Below are positions 17,406-26,207 of a stretch of DNA of 64,000 nucleotides, piece by piece. Source of the DNA: JBHJGS01 sp050331575. GTDB taxonomy: Bacteria; Pseudomonadota; Alphaproteobacteria; Sphingomonadales; Rhodothalassiaceae. The position numbers and the translations under genes were made by a program. Below the pieces are notes generated by a model, which ran no database searches, was not told the DNA's origin, and saw only the letters and a list, made by a program, of their open reading frames with translations. How positions within the stretch are numbered: position 1 is the stretch's first letter; every line of letters begins with the position of its first letter. Where the stretch lies: positions 46,755-110,754 of the forward strand of contig JBHJGS010000001.1 in NCBI GenBank assembly GCA_050331575.1. Direction: 5' to 3'.

Positions 17406-17720
17406 ATGCGTCGCTCCTCGCCATATCGTGCTGCGGTTGGGCCTGCCTTGCTGATCTTGGCTTTGGCTTATGGCGGCATGCATGCGGTCCAGGGCAAATA
17501 TGGATTGGCGGCTTATCAGCAACTGAAGGTGCAGGAAGCAGCCCTCGCCGAGGAAGCGCGCCGCCTGGCTGTGGAGCGCGCCCGATTGGAAGCGGAATTG
17601 CGCCTGATGCAGCCTGAGGCATTGGATCGGGACTGGCTGGACGAGGCCGCGCGGGAGCGGCTGGGCCTGGCCCATCCAGGTGATGTCATCGTGCTGACCC
17701 CGCCAGAGCCGAACCCGTAA
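17406..17720 (+). CDS. FtsB/DivIC-like septum formation initiator
   Basis: A 104-aa protein with a short basic N-terminus, one membrane helix (AAVGPALLILALAYGGMHAV) and a coiled coil of about 40 residues (EAALAEEARRLAVERARLEA), ending with DEAARERLGLAHPGD, the usual FtsB-like tail. It would bridge FtsL and FtsQ at the division site. A gene of this family just upstream of pdhA is typical of alphaproteobacteria, which supports the assignment. The start is uncertain because no good Shine-Dalgarno precedes ATG 17406; the frame is open to 17325. Confidence 0.82.
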   Translation: MRRSSPYRAAVGPALLILALAYGGMHAVQGKYGLAAYQQLKVQEAALAEEARRLAVERARLEAELRLMQPEALDRDWLDEAARERLGLAHPGDVIVLTPPEPNP

Positions 17721-17818
17721 GACTGGTCTGATCTTCTGATCGGTTGCCACCAGGCGCCGCGCACGCATATTTAAGCACACCCGCCCCTGAGCGCCCGCCA
17801 CCGATGGAGTTCCGGTTC

Positions 17819-18850
17819 ATGGCCCGCACCCCCGCCAAACGCTCCAGCCGAGCCAAAAAATCCGCCGCCCCGGATCTGTTGGCGGATCTGGCGCCGGAGC
17901 AGCTGATGGACTTTTACCGGCAGATGCTGCTGATCCGCCGCTTTGAGGAAAAGGCCGGGCAGATGTATGGCATGGGCCTGATCGGCGGCTTCTGTCACTT
18001 GTATATCGGGCAGGAAGCCGTGGTGGTCGGCCTGCAGACCGCCTTGAAACCGGGCGATGCGGTGATCACCGGTTATCGCGATCACGGCCATATGCTGGCC
18101 TGCGGCATCGACCCCAAGGCGGTGATGGCCGAACTGACCGGGCGCATCGGCGGCATCTCCAAAGGCAAGGGCGGCTCGATGCACATGTTCTCCGTGGAGA
18201 AAGGCTTCTATGGCGGCCACGGCATTGTCGGCGCGCAGGTGCCGATCGGCGCGGGACTGGGCTTCGCCGCCAAATATAAGGGCACGGACAATGTCTCGCT
18301 GACCTATTTCGGCGATGGCGCGGCCAATCAGGGCCAAGTCTATGAAAGCTTCAACATGGCGGTGCTGTGGCAGCTGCCGGTGATCTTTGTGATCGAGAAC
18401 AACCAATATGGCATGGGCACCTCGGTCGCCCGCGCCTCCGGCCAGCCGGACTTGCACAAGCGCGGCGAAAGCCTGGGCGTGCCGGGCGAACTGGTCGATG
18501 GCATGGACGTGCTGGCGGTGCGCGAGGCCGGCGAAAGGGCGGTCCAGCATTGCCGCGACGGCAAGGGCCCGATCCTGCTGGAGCTGAAGACCTACCGCTA
18601 TCGTGGCCACTCCATGTCCGACCCCGCCAAATACCGATCAAAAGAAGAGTTGAAGGAATATCGCGAAAAGCGCGACCCCATCGAGCAGTTGAAGGCCAAG
18701 CTGATTGAGGCCGGCCATGCCGATGAGGACAGCCTGAAGGCCCTGGACAAGGAGGTGCGTGCCATCATCAACGAGGCCGCCGACTTCGCCCAGAACAGCC
18801 CCGAACCCGATCCCGCCGAACTTTATACCGACATTCTCGTCGATGCCTGA
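17819..18850 (+). CDS. pdhA: Pyruvate dehydrogenase E1 component subunit alpha
   Basis: A 343-aa TPP-dependent E1 alpha. It shows QMLLIRRFEEKAGQMYGMGL, GGFCHLYIGQEAVVVGLQ, the thiamine-diphosphate motif GDGAANQGQVYESFNMA with VIFVIENNQYGMGTS, and the phosphorylation-loop-like TYRYRGHSMSDPAKYR. With E1 beta it decarboxylates pyruvate and reductively acetylates lipoyl groups. ATG 17819 follows GGAG by about 10 nt; ATG 17804 is an alternative. A MAPEG-family gene intervenes before pdhB, and pdhC is 10 kb away. Confidence 0.96.
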   Translation: MARTPAKRSSRAKKSAAPDLLADLAPEQLMDFYRQMLLIRRFEEKAGQMYGMGLIGGFCHLYIGQEAVVVGLQTALKPGDAVITGYRDHGHMLACGIDPKAVMAELTGRIGGISKGKGGSMHMFSVEKGFYGGHGIVGAQVPIGAGLGFAAKYKGTDNVSLTYFGDGAANQGQVYESFNMAVLWQLPVIFVIENNQYGMGTSVARASGQPDLHKRGESLGVPGELVDGMDVLAVREAGERAVQHCRDGKGPILLELKTYRYRGHSMSDPAKYRSKEELKEYREKRDPIEQLKAKLIEAGHADEDSLKALDKEVRAIINEAADFAQNSPEPDPAELYTDILVDA

Positions 18851-18864
18851 CGGAGCCTGCCGCC

Positions 18865-19248
18865 GTGACCACTGAACTCTTCTATCTGCTACTCAGCCTT
18901 GGCCTGCTGGTGCTTCTGCACCTGATCGAAGTCTTCCACACCCTGCTGGCGCTGGGCCCGGTGCGCGCCTTGAGCGGCGTGGCGCGCATGAACCTGCCGG
19001 ATTGGCGTGTCCGGCTGATGAACACCGTCACCAATCTGACGCAGAATCTGGTGATCTTTGCGGGCCTGGTGTTGACCGCGACCCTGCTTGGCGTGTCGAC
19101 CCAGCTCACCGTCATCGGGGCGGCGATGTTTTTCTATGCCCGCGTCGTGCACGCCCTGGTCTATGTCTTCCGCGTGCCGTTCATGCGCGCGCCGGCCTAT
19201 CTGACCGGCCTGGCCGGGTGCATCCTGATCGCCGTGGAACTGCTTTAA
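18865..19248 (+). CDS. MAPEG-family membrane protein
   Basis: A 127-aa protein with four hydrophobic helices. [20 protein letters not shown] and [20 protein letters not shown], then [11 protein letters not shown], match the MAPEG family (membrane-associated eicosanoid/glutathione metabolism), whose bacterial members are mostly uncharacterised. Translation starts at GTG 18865 after GGAG. It lies 14 nt after pdhA and 10 nt before pdhB, so it is part of the pdh operon. Bacterial MAPEG proteins may act on glutathione or lipids; a link to pyruvate dehydrogenase is not known. Confidence 0.85.
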   Translation: MTTELFYLLLSLGLLVLLHLIEVFHTLLALGPVRALSGVARMNLPDWRVRLMNTVTNLTQNLVIFAGLVLTATLLGVSTQLTVIGAAMFFYARVVHALVYVFRVPFMRAPAYLTGLAGCILIAVELL

Positions 19249-19258
19249 GGATCCTGTC

Positions 19259-20704
19259 ATGCCCATTGAAGTGACCATGCCCGCGCTTTCGCCCACCATG
19301 GAGGCCGGCACATTGGCCAGCTGGCAGGTCAAGGTGGGCGACACGGTCGGCCCCGGCGATGTCATCGCGGAGATCGAAACCGACAAGGCGACCATGGAGG
19401 TCGAAGCCGTCGACGAAGGCCGCGTCGGCAAATTGCTGGTCGACGAGGGCACCGAGGACGTGCCGGTGGGCCAGGTGATCGCGCTTTTGCTGGCTGAAGA
19501 CGAGGATGACAGCGCGCTGGAGGGCGCCGGTGCGTCGGGCGGCTCGGAACGACAGGCAGAGCAAAAACCGGCCGCTCACCCAGAGCAGGTCGAAGGCGCA
19601 ACGAGCGGCCAACCCTGCGGCAAACCAGATCCGTCGCAGGCGCCGGGGCTGCCGAAGGTGTTCGCCGAACCGGTGGAGGATGTGCCTGAAGATCATCCCG
19701 AGGTGCCCGAGGGCACAAGCTTCAAGACCCAGACCGTGCGCGAGGCGCTGCGCGACGCCATGGCCGAGGAAATGCGGCTGGATGAGCGGGTGTTCGTGAT
19801 GGGCGAGGAGGTCGCGGAATATCAGGGCGCCTATAAGGTCACCCAAGGCCTTCTGGACGAGTTCGGCGACCGCCGCGTGGTCGACACGCCGATCACCGAA
19901 TATGGCTTTGCCGGGCTGGGCGTCGGGGCGGCCTTCGGCGGTCTGAAGCCTGTTGTGGAATTCATGACCTTCAATTTCGCCATGCAGGCGATCGACCATA
20001 TCATCAATTCCGCCGCCAAGACGCGCTATATGGCCGGCGGCGAGATCGGCTGCCCGATCGTGTTTCGCGGCCCCAATGGCGCGGCTGCCCGGGTCGCCGC
20101 CCAGCATTCGCAGAATTACGGGCCCTGGTATGCCTCAGTGCCAGGGCTGAAGGTGATCGCGCCCTATAGCGCGGCCGACGCCAAGGGCCTTCTGAAAGCC
20201 GCGATCAAGGACCCCAACCCCGTGGTGTTCCTGGAGAATGAGATCCTTTATGGCGACCGCGGCGAGGTGCCCGAGCTGGACGATTTCGCCCTGCCGATCG
20301 GCAAGGCCAAGGTCGTGCGCAACGGCAGCGACGTCACCCTGGTCAGCTATTCCATCGGCATCCGGGAGTGCTTGAAGGCCGCCGATGCGCTGGCGGAGGA
20401 GGGGATTTCCGCTGAGGTGATCGACCTGCGCACGCTGCGGCCGCTCGATACCGCCGCGCTGATCCGCTCGATCAAGAAGACCAATCGCATGGTGGCGGTG
20501 GAGGAGGCATGGCCCACCGCCTCGCTGGCCTCGGAGATCGCCGCACGCATGATGGAACAGGCGTTCGATCATCTCGACGCGCCGGTGCTGCGCGTCACCA
20601 CCGAAGATACCCCAACGCCTTATGCCGCCAATCTGGAAAAGCTCTGGCTGGTCAATGTCGACAAGGTGGTCAAGGCGGCCAAAGCGGTGTGCTATCGCGA
20701 TTGA
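19259..20704 (+). CDS. pdhB: Pyruvate dehydrogenase E1 subunit beta with N-terminal lipoyl domain
   Basis: A 481-aa protein made of a lipoyl domain (residues 1-80, lipoylated Lys in [12 protein letters not shown]), an acidic flexible linker (about 82-155) and the E1 beta body ([60 protein letters not shown]). The lipoyl fusion is typical of alphaproteobacterial E1 beta. The first 91 residues share 80 identities with the start of the E2 protein encoded at 29318-30697. The linker contains a palindromic element (19570-19610). It acts with pdhA in acetyl-CoA formation. Confidence 0.96.
   Translation: MPIEVTMPALSPTMEAGTLASWQVKVGDTVGPGDVIAEIETDKATMEVEAVDEGRVGKLLVDEGTEDVPVGQVIALLLAEDEDDSALEGAGASGGSERQAEQKPAAHPEQVEGATSGQPCGKPDPSQAPGLPKVFAEPVEDVPEDHPEVPEGTSFKTQTVREALRDAMAEEMRLDERVFVMGEEVAEYQGAYKVTQGLLDEFGDRRVVDTPITEYGFAGLGVGAAFGGLKPVVEFMTFNFAMQAIDHIINSAAKTRYMAGGEIGCPIVFRGPNGAAARVAAQHSQNYGPWYASVPGLKVIAPYSAADAKGLLKAAIKDPNPVVFLENEILYGDRGEVPELDDFALPIGKAKVVRNGSDVTLVSYSIGIRECLKAADALAEEGISAEVIDLRTLRPLDTAALIRSIKKTNRMVAVEEAWPTASLASEIAARMMEQAFDHLDAPVLRVTTEDTPTPYAANLEKLWLVNVDKVVKAAKAVCYRD
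19570..19610. repeat. REP-like palindrome inside the pdhB linker
   Basis: GGCCGCTC (19570-19577) and GAGCGGCC (19603-19610) form perfect 8-bp arms around a 25-nt loop containing CAGAGCAGGTCGAAGG. The loop motif resembles the CTGAGC..GTCGAAGG core of intergenic palindromic repeats seen in sphingomonads. It is in frame and encodes part of the disordered linker. Confidence 0.55.
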
Positions 20705-20759
20705 GGGAGGACCTGCTTGCTGAAGGCTTGCGGCGGTCATGACGCCCGCTTGGGTTCGC

Positions 20760-21194
20760 CTACCAGCTGCCGCTATTCTCCATGCTGGCCCAGGGTTCCT
20801 TCGGCGGCAGCGGATCGCCTTTTTGCAGCAGTTCCACGGAAATGCCGTCCGGCGAGCGGACGAACGCCATATAGCCGTCGCGCGGTGGGCGGTTGATGGT
20901 GACGCCCCCGTCTTTCAGGCGCTGGCAGGCGGCATAGATATTGTCGACGCGAAACGCCAGATGGCCGAAATTGCGACCGCCCTGATACTCTTCCGGATCC
21001 CAGTTATAGGTCAGTTCAATCTCCGGCTGGGGGTCGGGATTGTCCAGATCATCCGGCGCGCGCAGGAATACGAGCGTGAAGCGGCCTTTTTCGACGTCCT
21101 TGCGGCGAACCTCCTTCAGGCCGAGCTTATCGCAATAAAAGTCCAGCGATCGATCCAGATCGCTGACACGCACCATGGTGTGCAGGAATTGCAT
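20760..21194 (-). CDS. gloA: Lactoylglutathione lyase (glyoxalase I)
   Basis: A 144-aa VOC-fold protein with the four metal ligands in place: His in [19 protein letters not shown], Glu in EIELTYNW, His in FGHLAFRV and Glu in [10 protein letters not shown]. It converts the methylglyoxal-glutathione hemithioacetal to S-lactoylglutathione. The ATG 21194 shares a base with the stop of the upstream reductase gene (TGATG) and follows GGAG. It is the last gene of a coupled sulfur/redox cluster (cysE, cysK, methionine-sulfoxide reductase, gloA). Confidence 0.93.
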   Translation of the reverse strand: MQFLHTMVRVSDLDRSLDFYCDKLGLKEVRRKDVEKGRFTLVFLRAPDDLDNPDPQPEIELTYNWDPEEYQGGRNFGHLAFRVDNIYAACQRLKDGGVTINRPPRDGYMAFVRSPDGISVELLQKGDPLPPKEPWASMENSGSW

Positions 21195-21691
21195 CACATG
21201 TCTCCGAAGGCTTGGGCGAGAATCCTTTCCAGCCACTCCGCATCGGTTTCATCGAAGGCGGCGGGCTCGGTGGCATCAACGTCGAACACCGCAATCAGAT
21301 CGCCGCTGCGGTCGAACACCGGCACCACGATCTCCGACTGTGAGCGGGCGTCGCAGGCGATATGATCGCTGAAGGCATGTACGTCCGGCACCAACTGGGT
21401 GCGCCGTTCCTTGGCCGCAGCGCCGCACACGCCGCGGCCGAACGGGATGCGCAGGCAGCCCAGCGTGCCCTGATAGGGGCCGACCACCAGCTCCTCCGGC
21501 TTGTCCGGATCGACGACATAGAAGCCGGTCCAGAAATAATGGGCAAACTGCTGGGCTAGCAGGCTGGAAATGCTGGCCATGCGCGCCACACGATTGGGCT
21601 CTCCGGCAATGACCGAGGCAATCTGCGGCGCAATCTCAGCATAGAGCGCGGCCTTGTCGGCCTGGGGGGCGGGACCGGCCATCCGGGTCAT
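21194..21691 (-). CDS. msrC: Free methionine-(R)-sulfoxide reductase, GAF-domain type
   Basis: A 165-aa single GAF domain matching fRMsr (YebR). The motifs are [32 protein letters not shown] with two of the redox cysteines, [15 protein letters not shown] with the third, and [20 protein letters not shown]. It reduces free Met-R-sulfoxide using thioredoxin. Its ATG overlaps the cysK stop (ATGA) and its stop overlaps the gloA start, so it is embedded in the cysteine-synthesis operon. Confidence 0.9.
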   Translation of the reverse strand: MTRMAGPAPQADKAALYAEIAPQIASVIAGEPNRVARMASISSLLAQQFAHYFWTGFYVVDPDKPEELVVGPYQGTLGCLRIPFGRGVCGAAAKERRTQLVPDVHAFSDHIACDARSQSEIVVPVFDRSGDLIAVFDVDATEPAAFDETDAEWLERILAQAFGDM

Positions 21692-22611
21692 CCTTCCGTC
21701 GGCAGAAAGCCTTCGATCGACAGATAGCGCTCGCCGGTATCATAGTTGAAGCCGAGGATGCGCGCGCCTGTCTCGATCTCCGGCAGCTTCTGGGCGATGG
21801 CAGCAAGCGTGGCGCCGGAGGAGACCCCTACCAGCATGCCTTCTTCCCGGGCCGCCCGCCGCGCCATGTCCATGGCATCGGCCGCCTCCACGGTGATTGC
21901 GCCGTCCAGCCCGTCGACATCCAGGATGCCGGGAATGAACCCAGCACCGATGCCCTGGATCGGGTGCGGCCCGGGCTTGCCGCCGGAAATCACCGGCGAG
22001 GCGACTGGCTCAACCGCGAAGACTTTCAGCTTGGGCATTTTCGGCTTCAGGATCTCAGCGCAGCCGGTGATATGCCCGCCGGTGCCCACGCCGGTGATCA
22101 TGTAATCCAGCCCCTCCGGGAAATCCTCCAGAATTTCCAGGGCCGTGGTTTCGCGGTGTACTTTCAAATTGGCCTGGTTCTCAAACTGCTGCGGCATCCA
22201 CGCGCCCGGGGTCTCCTCCAGCAACTCCTTGGCGCGGGCGACGGCGCCGGACATGCCCTTCTCCCGCGGGGTCAGCACAAATTCCGCGCCATAGGCCAGC
22301 ATCAGCCGGCGCCGCTCGATCGACATGCTCTCCGGCATCACCAGCAGCAGGCGGTAGCCCTTGACCGCGGCGACGATGGACAGGCCGATGCCGGTATTGC
22401 CGCTGGTCGGCTCGATGATGGTGCCGCCGGGCGTCAGTGCGCCGGCCCGCTCGGCCTCCTCGACCATGGACAGGGCGATGCGGTCCTTGATGGAGCCACC
22501 GGGATTGACCCGCTCCTGTTTGATCCAAACCTCATGGTCCGATCCGAACAGGCGGTTCATCCGCACATGCGGCGTTCGGCCGATGGTTTCCAGAATGCTG
22601 TTCGCGCGCAT
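21688..22611 (-). CDS. cysK: Cysteine synthase A
   Basis: A 307-aa PLP enzyme of the O-acetylserine sulfhydrylase type. The PLP lysine is Lys42 in [11 protein letters not shown]; the substrate loop is [11 protein letters not shown]; the phosphate-binding loop is [10 protein letters not shown]; and [13 protein letters not shown] is a family hallmark. It makes cysteine from O-acetylserine and sulfide. ATG 22611 is preceded by GGAGGGGAG; an in-frame TTG ten codons upstream is less likely. It lies directly after cysE, which makes its substrate. Confidence 0.95.
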   Translation of the reverse strand: MRANSILETIGRTPHVRMNRLFGSDHEVWIKQERVNPGGSIKDRIALSMVEEAERAGALTPGGTIIEPTSGNTGIGLSIVAAVKGYRLLLVMPESMSIERRRLMLAYGAEFVLTPREKGMSGAVARAKELLEETPGAWMPQQFENQANLKVHRETTALEILEDFPEGLDYMITGVGTGGHITGCAEILKPKMPKLKVFAVEPVASPVISGGKPGPHPIQGIGAGFIPGILDVDGLDGAITVEAADAMDMARRAAREEGMLVGVSSGATLAAIAQKLPEIETGARILGFNYDTGERYLSIEGFLPTEG

Positions 22612-22641
22612 GGCCTTGGTCTCCCCTCCAGGCTGATTCAA

Positions 22642-23511
22642 TCAGATGACGTAATCGTCCGGGCGTTCGGGCTCCGGTTCGGCCAGGCCCTGCCAGCCGA
22701 CCGAGCGGTACATCACCCGGCTGTTCGGCGGTACCGAGCGGGTCAGCCAGACATTACCGCCGATGATGCTGTCCCGGCCCACCACCGTCTGCCCACCCAG
22801 GATGGTGGCATTGGCATAGATGGTGACATTGTCCTCCACCGTGGGATGGCGCTTGGCGTTGCGCTCCTCGGCCCTCACCCGCAAGGCGCCCAATGTGACG
22901 CCTTGATAAATCTTGACATTGTCGCCGATGATGGCGGTGCCGCCGATCACCACACCGGTGCCATGGTCCAAAAAAGAGGATCGGCCGATGCGGGCACCGG
23001 GATTGATGTCGATGCCAGTGCGGACATGGGCGTATTCCGAGATCAGCCGCGGAAATTCCGGTACCTTCAACTCAACCAGGCGACGCGCCAGGCGATAGGC
23101 CGCAATCGCGCGCAGGCCGGGATAGGCGATGATCACCTCGTTGATCGAGGCCGCGGCCGGATCATTTTCAAGGATCGCCGCGGCATCGCCGCGGATCGCC
23201 GTGGCAATGTTTGGCAAGGCGTCGATAAAGGCATCCGTCGCCTTGTCCGCATCCGGGCAGTTCTCCGGTGTCACTTCGCACAGGATCACCCGCAGCCGGC
23301 CGGCCAGCGTCATCAGCCGCGCCTCCAATTCCGCCACGGACATGCGCTTGTCATTGGCGAAATGCGGAAACAACACCGCCAGGCAGTCATCCAGAAACCG
23401 CCCGGCCTGCTCCAGGGTCAGATCCGGGACGTGCTGGAAGCTGCGGTGATGGTCCAGAAGCCGGCTGGCAACGGGGCGCAAATCCAGACGGTGCTGCAGG
23501 TGGGCGGACAT
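22642..23511 (-). CDS. cysE: Serine O-acetyltransferase (EpsC-like)
   Basis: A 289-aa protein with a helical N-terminal domain and a C-terminal left-handed beta-helix of hexapeptide repeats (GIDINPGARIGRSSFLDHGT, VIGGTAIIGDNVKIYQGVTL). His in FLDHGTGVVIG is the catalytic base of the family. It acetylates serine, the first committed step to cysteine. The start at 23511 follows GGGAG. The C-terminal tail ends PDDYVI: in CysE proteins a terminal Ile inserts into the CysK active site, consistent with its cysK neighbour. Confidence 0.93.
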   Translation of the reverse strand: MSAHLQHRLDLRPVASRLLDHHRSFQHVPDLTLEQAGRFLDDCLAVLFPHFANDKRMSVAELEARLMTLAGRLRVILCEVTPENCPDADKATDAFIDALPNIATAIRGDAAAILENDPAAASINEVIIAYPGLRAIAAYRLARRLVELKVPEFPRLISEYAHVRTGIDINPGARIGRSSFLDHGTGVVIGGTAIIGDNVKIYQGVTLGALRVRAEERNAKRHPTVEDNVTIYANATILGGQTVVGRDSIIGGNVWLTRSVPPNSRVMYRSVGWQGLAEPEPERPDDYVI

Positions 23512-23616
23512 CGAGGCTCCCAGTCCAGGCGGGTGCTTGCATGACTTAAGCTGCGATAAGACCGGCCGCAAGGGTGCGCGCTTTTCGATTGCGCAGCGAC
23601 CGGCAAGGGCGCTGGG

Positions 23617-25329
23617 TCAGCCGCGCCGCTCGACCCGCTCAAACGCCCAAACCAGTTCAGAGGCTTGCGGGCCCACGCAGCTTTGTACAACCAGTTGTTT
23701 ACACCGGCGGGGGCCCAGGTCCGGGCAAAGAAACAGGCTCTCCTCCACGCTGACCCCGCCGCTGCCGAGGCGAAAGCGCCATCCTTGCTCATTGGCCAAG
23801 CTAAGCAGGCAGGAGCGGCCGTCGTGGGCGGCTTGGGCGGCAACATCGGGGTGCAGGTGAAAGCGCAACGTCAGGCGGGTCTGTTTGATACGGCCACGGC
23901 CGACCGGCTCGAACCGATCCGACCCAGTCAGCTGGCGCCCGTCAGCGGACAGGAACAGGCGACGGTGGTGGTCCAGCTTGTAACGCCGACGATAGCCGTC
24001 ATGCCTTGCCTCCACCAGAATCCCGGTCTCATCTTCCCGGCGCAGCAGGTCCACCGCGCTGACGCCCCCCGCACCCAATCGGTCGCCGGCCACCTCGGTG
24101 GAATTGGTGTCCGCCAGAACCGCGGTGGAGTGCGCCGCACTGGTGCGCGAGAGCGCCACCAACTGGTCAGGGATCATGCGCGTGCGCCCGCAGCCCATAT
24201 TCGTGACCAAAGGCCGCTGGCCGTCATAAAGCAGCAAGGACAATGTGCCCGCAGAGGCATGCGCGCTTAAAGACGGCGGTGGCGGCGGGCCACAATCCAT
24301 CACCACCAGAGTGCGCCGGGCAGCCATCCGTTGCAGCCCAGTGAACCGCGCATCGGCGATCGGCCTGGTCCGCTGTCCGGTGGCGGCCAGCAGGGCATCG
24401 ATGGTTTCCAGCGGCTGGTGCCCGCCGCCGTGCAGACGCACGATCTGGCCGTCACCGCCGCGCAGGGCGCGCACGAAGGGGCCCAGCCGATCCATGGCGC
24501 CGACCAGCCAGGCCGGCGGCTCCTGCAGCAAAGTTTCATAGACCCCGCGCAGGATCAGCAGCAGACGCAGGGTGGCCAAGGCATCGCCCGGCCGGCGCGA
24601 GAGCGGCCCGCCATCGGTCAGCACGAAGCGGTCAACCACGCGCGCCAGTGCGCGTTGGCTGCGCTGCGCGCCGCGCTTGCCCAACGGCAGGACCTGCTCA
24701 GCCAGGACAAGGGCGGCATGGCATTCCAGCGCCGCCATGCAATCAGGACCATCGTTGCGCGTGCGCACCAAATGCCGTGCCTGCCGCGCCAACACGGTCA
24801 GCACCCACGATCGGAACACCAGATCGCTGCCCGACAGCAGCAAGGGGGCGGCGAGCAGCCAGGCGGTCAGCCGGCGCGCCAGGGTTTCCGGCGCCCACGC
24901 TTCATTGTTCGGCCGGCCGAATCGGTCCATCCACTCGCCAGTCAGACGCTGAGCCAGTTGAGCGGCCGCCGTCCGGTCCGGCGCCGCGGCCAGGTCGCGC
25001 AACCAGGTAAAGCCGTGGGCATAACGGCGATGACTGTCGCGCCGGGCGTTCAGCCCCAGCCACGGCTGGCCCTGCTCTATCGAGGATGTGCCGCCGCCGC
25101 CGGCTAAGGTTCCGGCCAGAAGCCCCTTTCCCGCGGCCGCATCGCCGGGCACCGGATCGACCGGTTGCACGGTCAGCTTGCCGGGATGCGGTCCGCCCAG
25201 CCGCCGTTCATACAGCGGCATAGCGTAGCCCAGTCCGCGCAGGCGGATATCCAGGCGATCGAGCGCGGAATGCGCGAAGGGATCACGCGGACGCACCAGC
25301 CGGGTGGGAGGAGCCGCGGCCGGCGCCAT
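23617..25329 (-). CDS. Heparinase II/III-like protein
   Basis: A 570-aa protein of the alphaproteobacterial heparinase II/III family. It has an alpha-helical toroid N-terminal part (HGFTWLRDLAAAPDRTAAAQ, NNEAWAPETLARRLTAWLL) and a beta-sandwich C-terminal domain (SAHASAGTLSLLLYDGQRPL, AAHSTAVLADTNSTEV). Polysaccharide lyase activity is suggested by family but not proven, and the usual substrate is unknown; no signal peptide is obvious. It starts 5 nt after the rpe stop, and rpe / heparinase-like is a conserved pair in this class. Confidence 0.85.
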   Translation of the reverse strand: MAPAAAPPTRLVRPRDPFAHSALDRLDIRLRGLGYAMPLYERRLGGPHPGKLTVQPVDPVPGDAAAGKGLLAGTLAGGGGTSSIEQGQPWLGLNARRDSHRRYAHGFTWLRDLAAAPDRTAAAQLAQRLTGEWMDRFGRPNNEAWAPETLARRLTAWLLAAPLLLSGSDLVFRSWVLTVLARQARHLVRTRNDGPDCMAALECHAALVLAEQVLPLGKRGAQRSQRALARVVDRFVLTDGGPLSRRPGDALATLRLLLILRGVYETLLQEPPAWLVGAMDRLGPFVRALRGGDGQIVRLHGGGHQPLETIDALLAATGQRTRPIADARFTGLQRMAARRTLVVMDCGPPPPPSLSAHASAGTLSLLLYDGQRPLVTNMGCGRTRMIPDQLVALSRTSAAHSTAVLADTNSTEVAGDRLGAGGVSAVDLLRREDETGILVEARHDGYRRRYKLDHHRRLFLSADGRQLTGSDRFEPVGRGRIKQTRLTLRFHLHPDVAAQAAHDGRSCLLSLANEQGWRFRLGSGGVSVEESLFLCPDLGPRRCKQLVVQSCVGPQASELVWAFERVERRG

Positions 25330-25333
25330 GGCG

Positions 25334-25993
25334 TCACGCCGACCGTTTCAAACGCGCCATGTTGGCGCCATAGTCACCGCCTGCAAAGGTGGCGGTGCCG
25401 GCGACCAACACATTGGCACCGGCAGCGATTGCCTGAGCGGCGGTTTGGTCGTTGATACCGCCGTCAACCTCCAAGTCAATGGCGCGGCCGCTGGCCTCGA
25501 TCATCCGGCGCACCTGAGCGATCTTGGGAAGAAGGCCGGCCAGAAAGCTCTGTCCGCCAAAGCCCGGATTCACCGTCATCACCAAGATCAGATCAACCAG
25601 ATCCATGACATGGGCCAGCGACTCCACAGGGGTCGCCGGGTTCAGCGAAACCCCGCACCGGCAACCCAAGGATTTGATGGTCTGGAGGCTTCGATGCAGA
25701 TGCGGGCCCGCTTCGGGATGGATGGTCAGAATATCGGCCCCGGCCTCTGCAAACGCGGCCAAATAAGGATCCGCCGGGGCGATCATGAGGTGGACATCGA
25801 ACGGCCGGCGGCTCAGCGGCTTCACCGCCTTCAAGACCGCCGGTCCAATCGTGATATTGGGCACGAAATGGCCGTCCATGACATCGACATGCAGATAATC
25901 TGCGCCGGCGGCATCCAAGGCACGCACTTCCTCGCCCAGGCGGGCGAAATCGGCGGACAGCAAGGACGGGGCAATCTTGATCGGGCGGGTCAT
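25334..25993 (-). CDS. rpe: Ribulose-phosphate 3-epimerase
   Basis: A 219-aa TIM barrel with all signature elements: IAPSLLSADFARLGEE, YLHVDVMDGHFVPNITIG with metal-binding His/Asp, FDVHLMI, MTVNPGFGGQSF and LEVDGGIN with the catalytic Asp. It interconverts ribulose 5-phosphate and xylulose 5-phosphate in the pentose phosphate pathway. ATG 25993 gives the family start; an earlier in-frame codon adds non-homologous residues. Confidence 0.96.
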   Translation of the reverse strand: MTRPIKIAPSLLSADFARLGEEVRALDAAGADYLHVDVMDGHFVPNITIGPAVLKAVKPLSRRPFDVHLMIAPADPYLAAFAEAGADILTIHPEAGPHLHRSLQTIKSLGCRCGVSLNPATPVESLAHVMDLVDLILVMTVNPGFGGQSFLAGLLPKIAQVRRMIEASGRAIDLEVDGGINDQTAAQAIAAGANVLVAGTATFAGGDYGANMARLKRSA

Positions 25994-26207
25994 GGCGTTT
26001 CTCGTAACCAGGGCAGCACCCGCACCGCAAGGTATCGTACGCATCCCGCCGTCAGAGGCAGTGTCGCGCCGCCAGCATAAACAAAGATTTTATGGATTGG
26101 GCGCTACATCCGACTCCAGGCGGTCGGGGCAACTCCGCGCGGGATGTTGGCTGGCCGTGAATTGCCTACGGGCAACCCTCCCGGGACGGTCACGACAGGT
26201 CAAGGCG

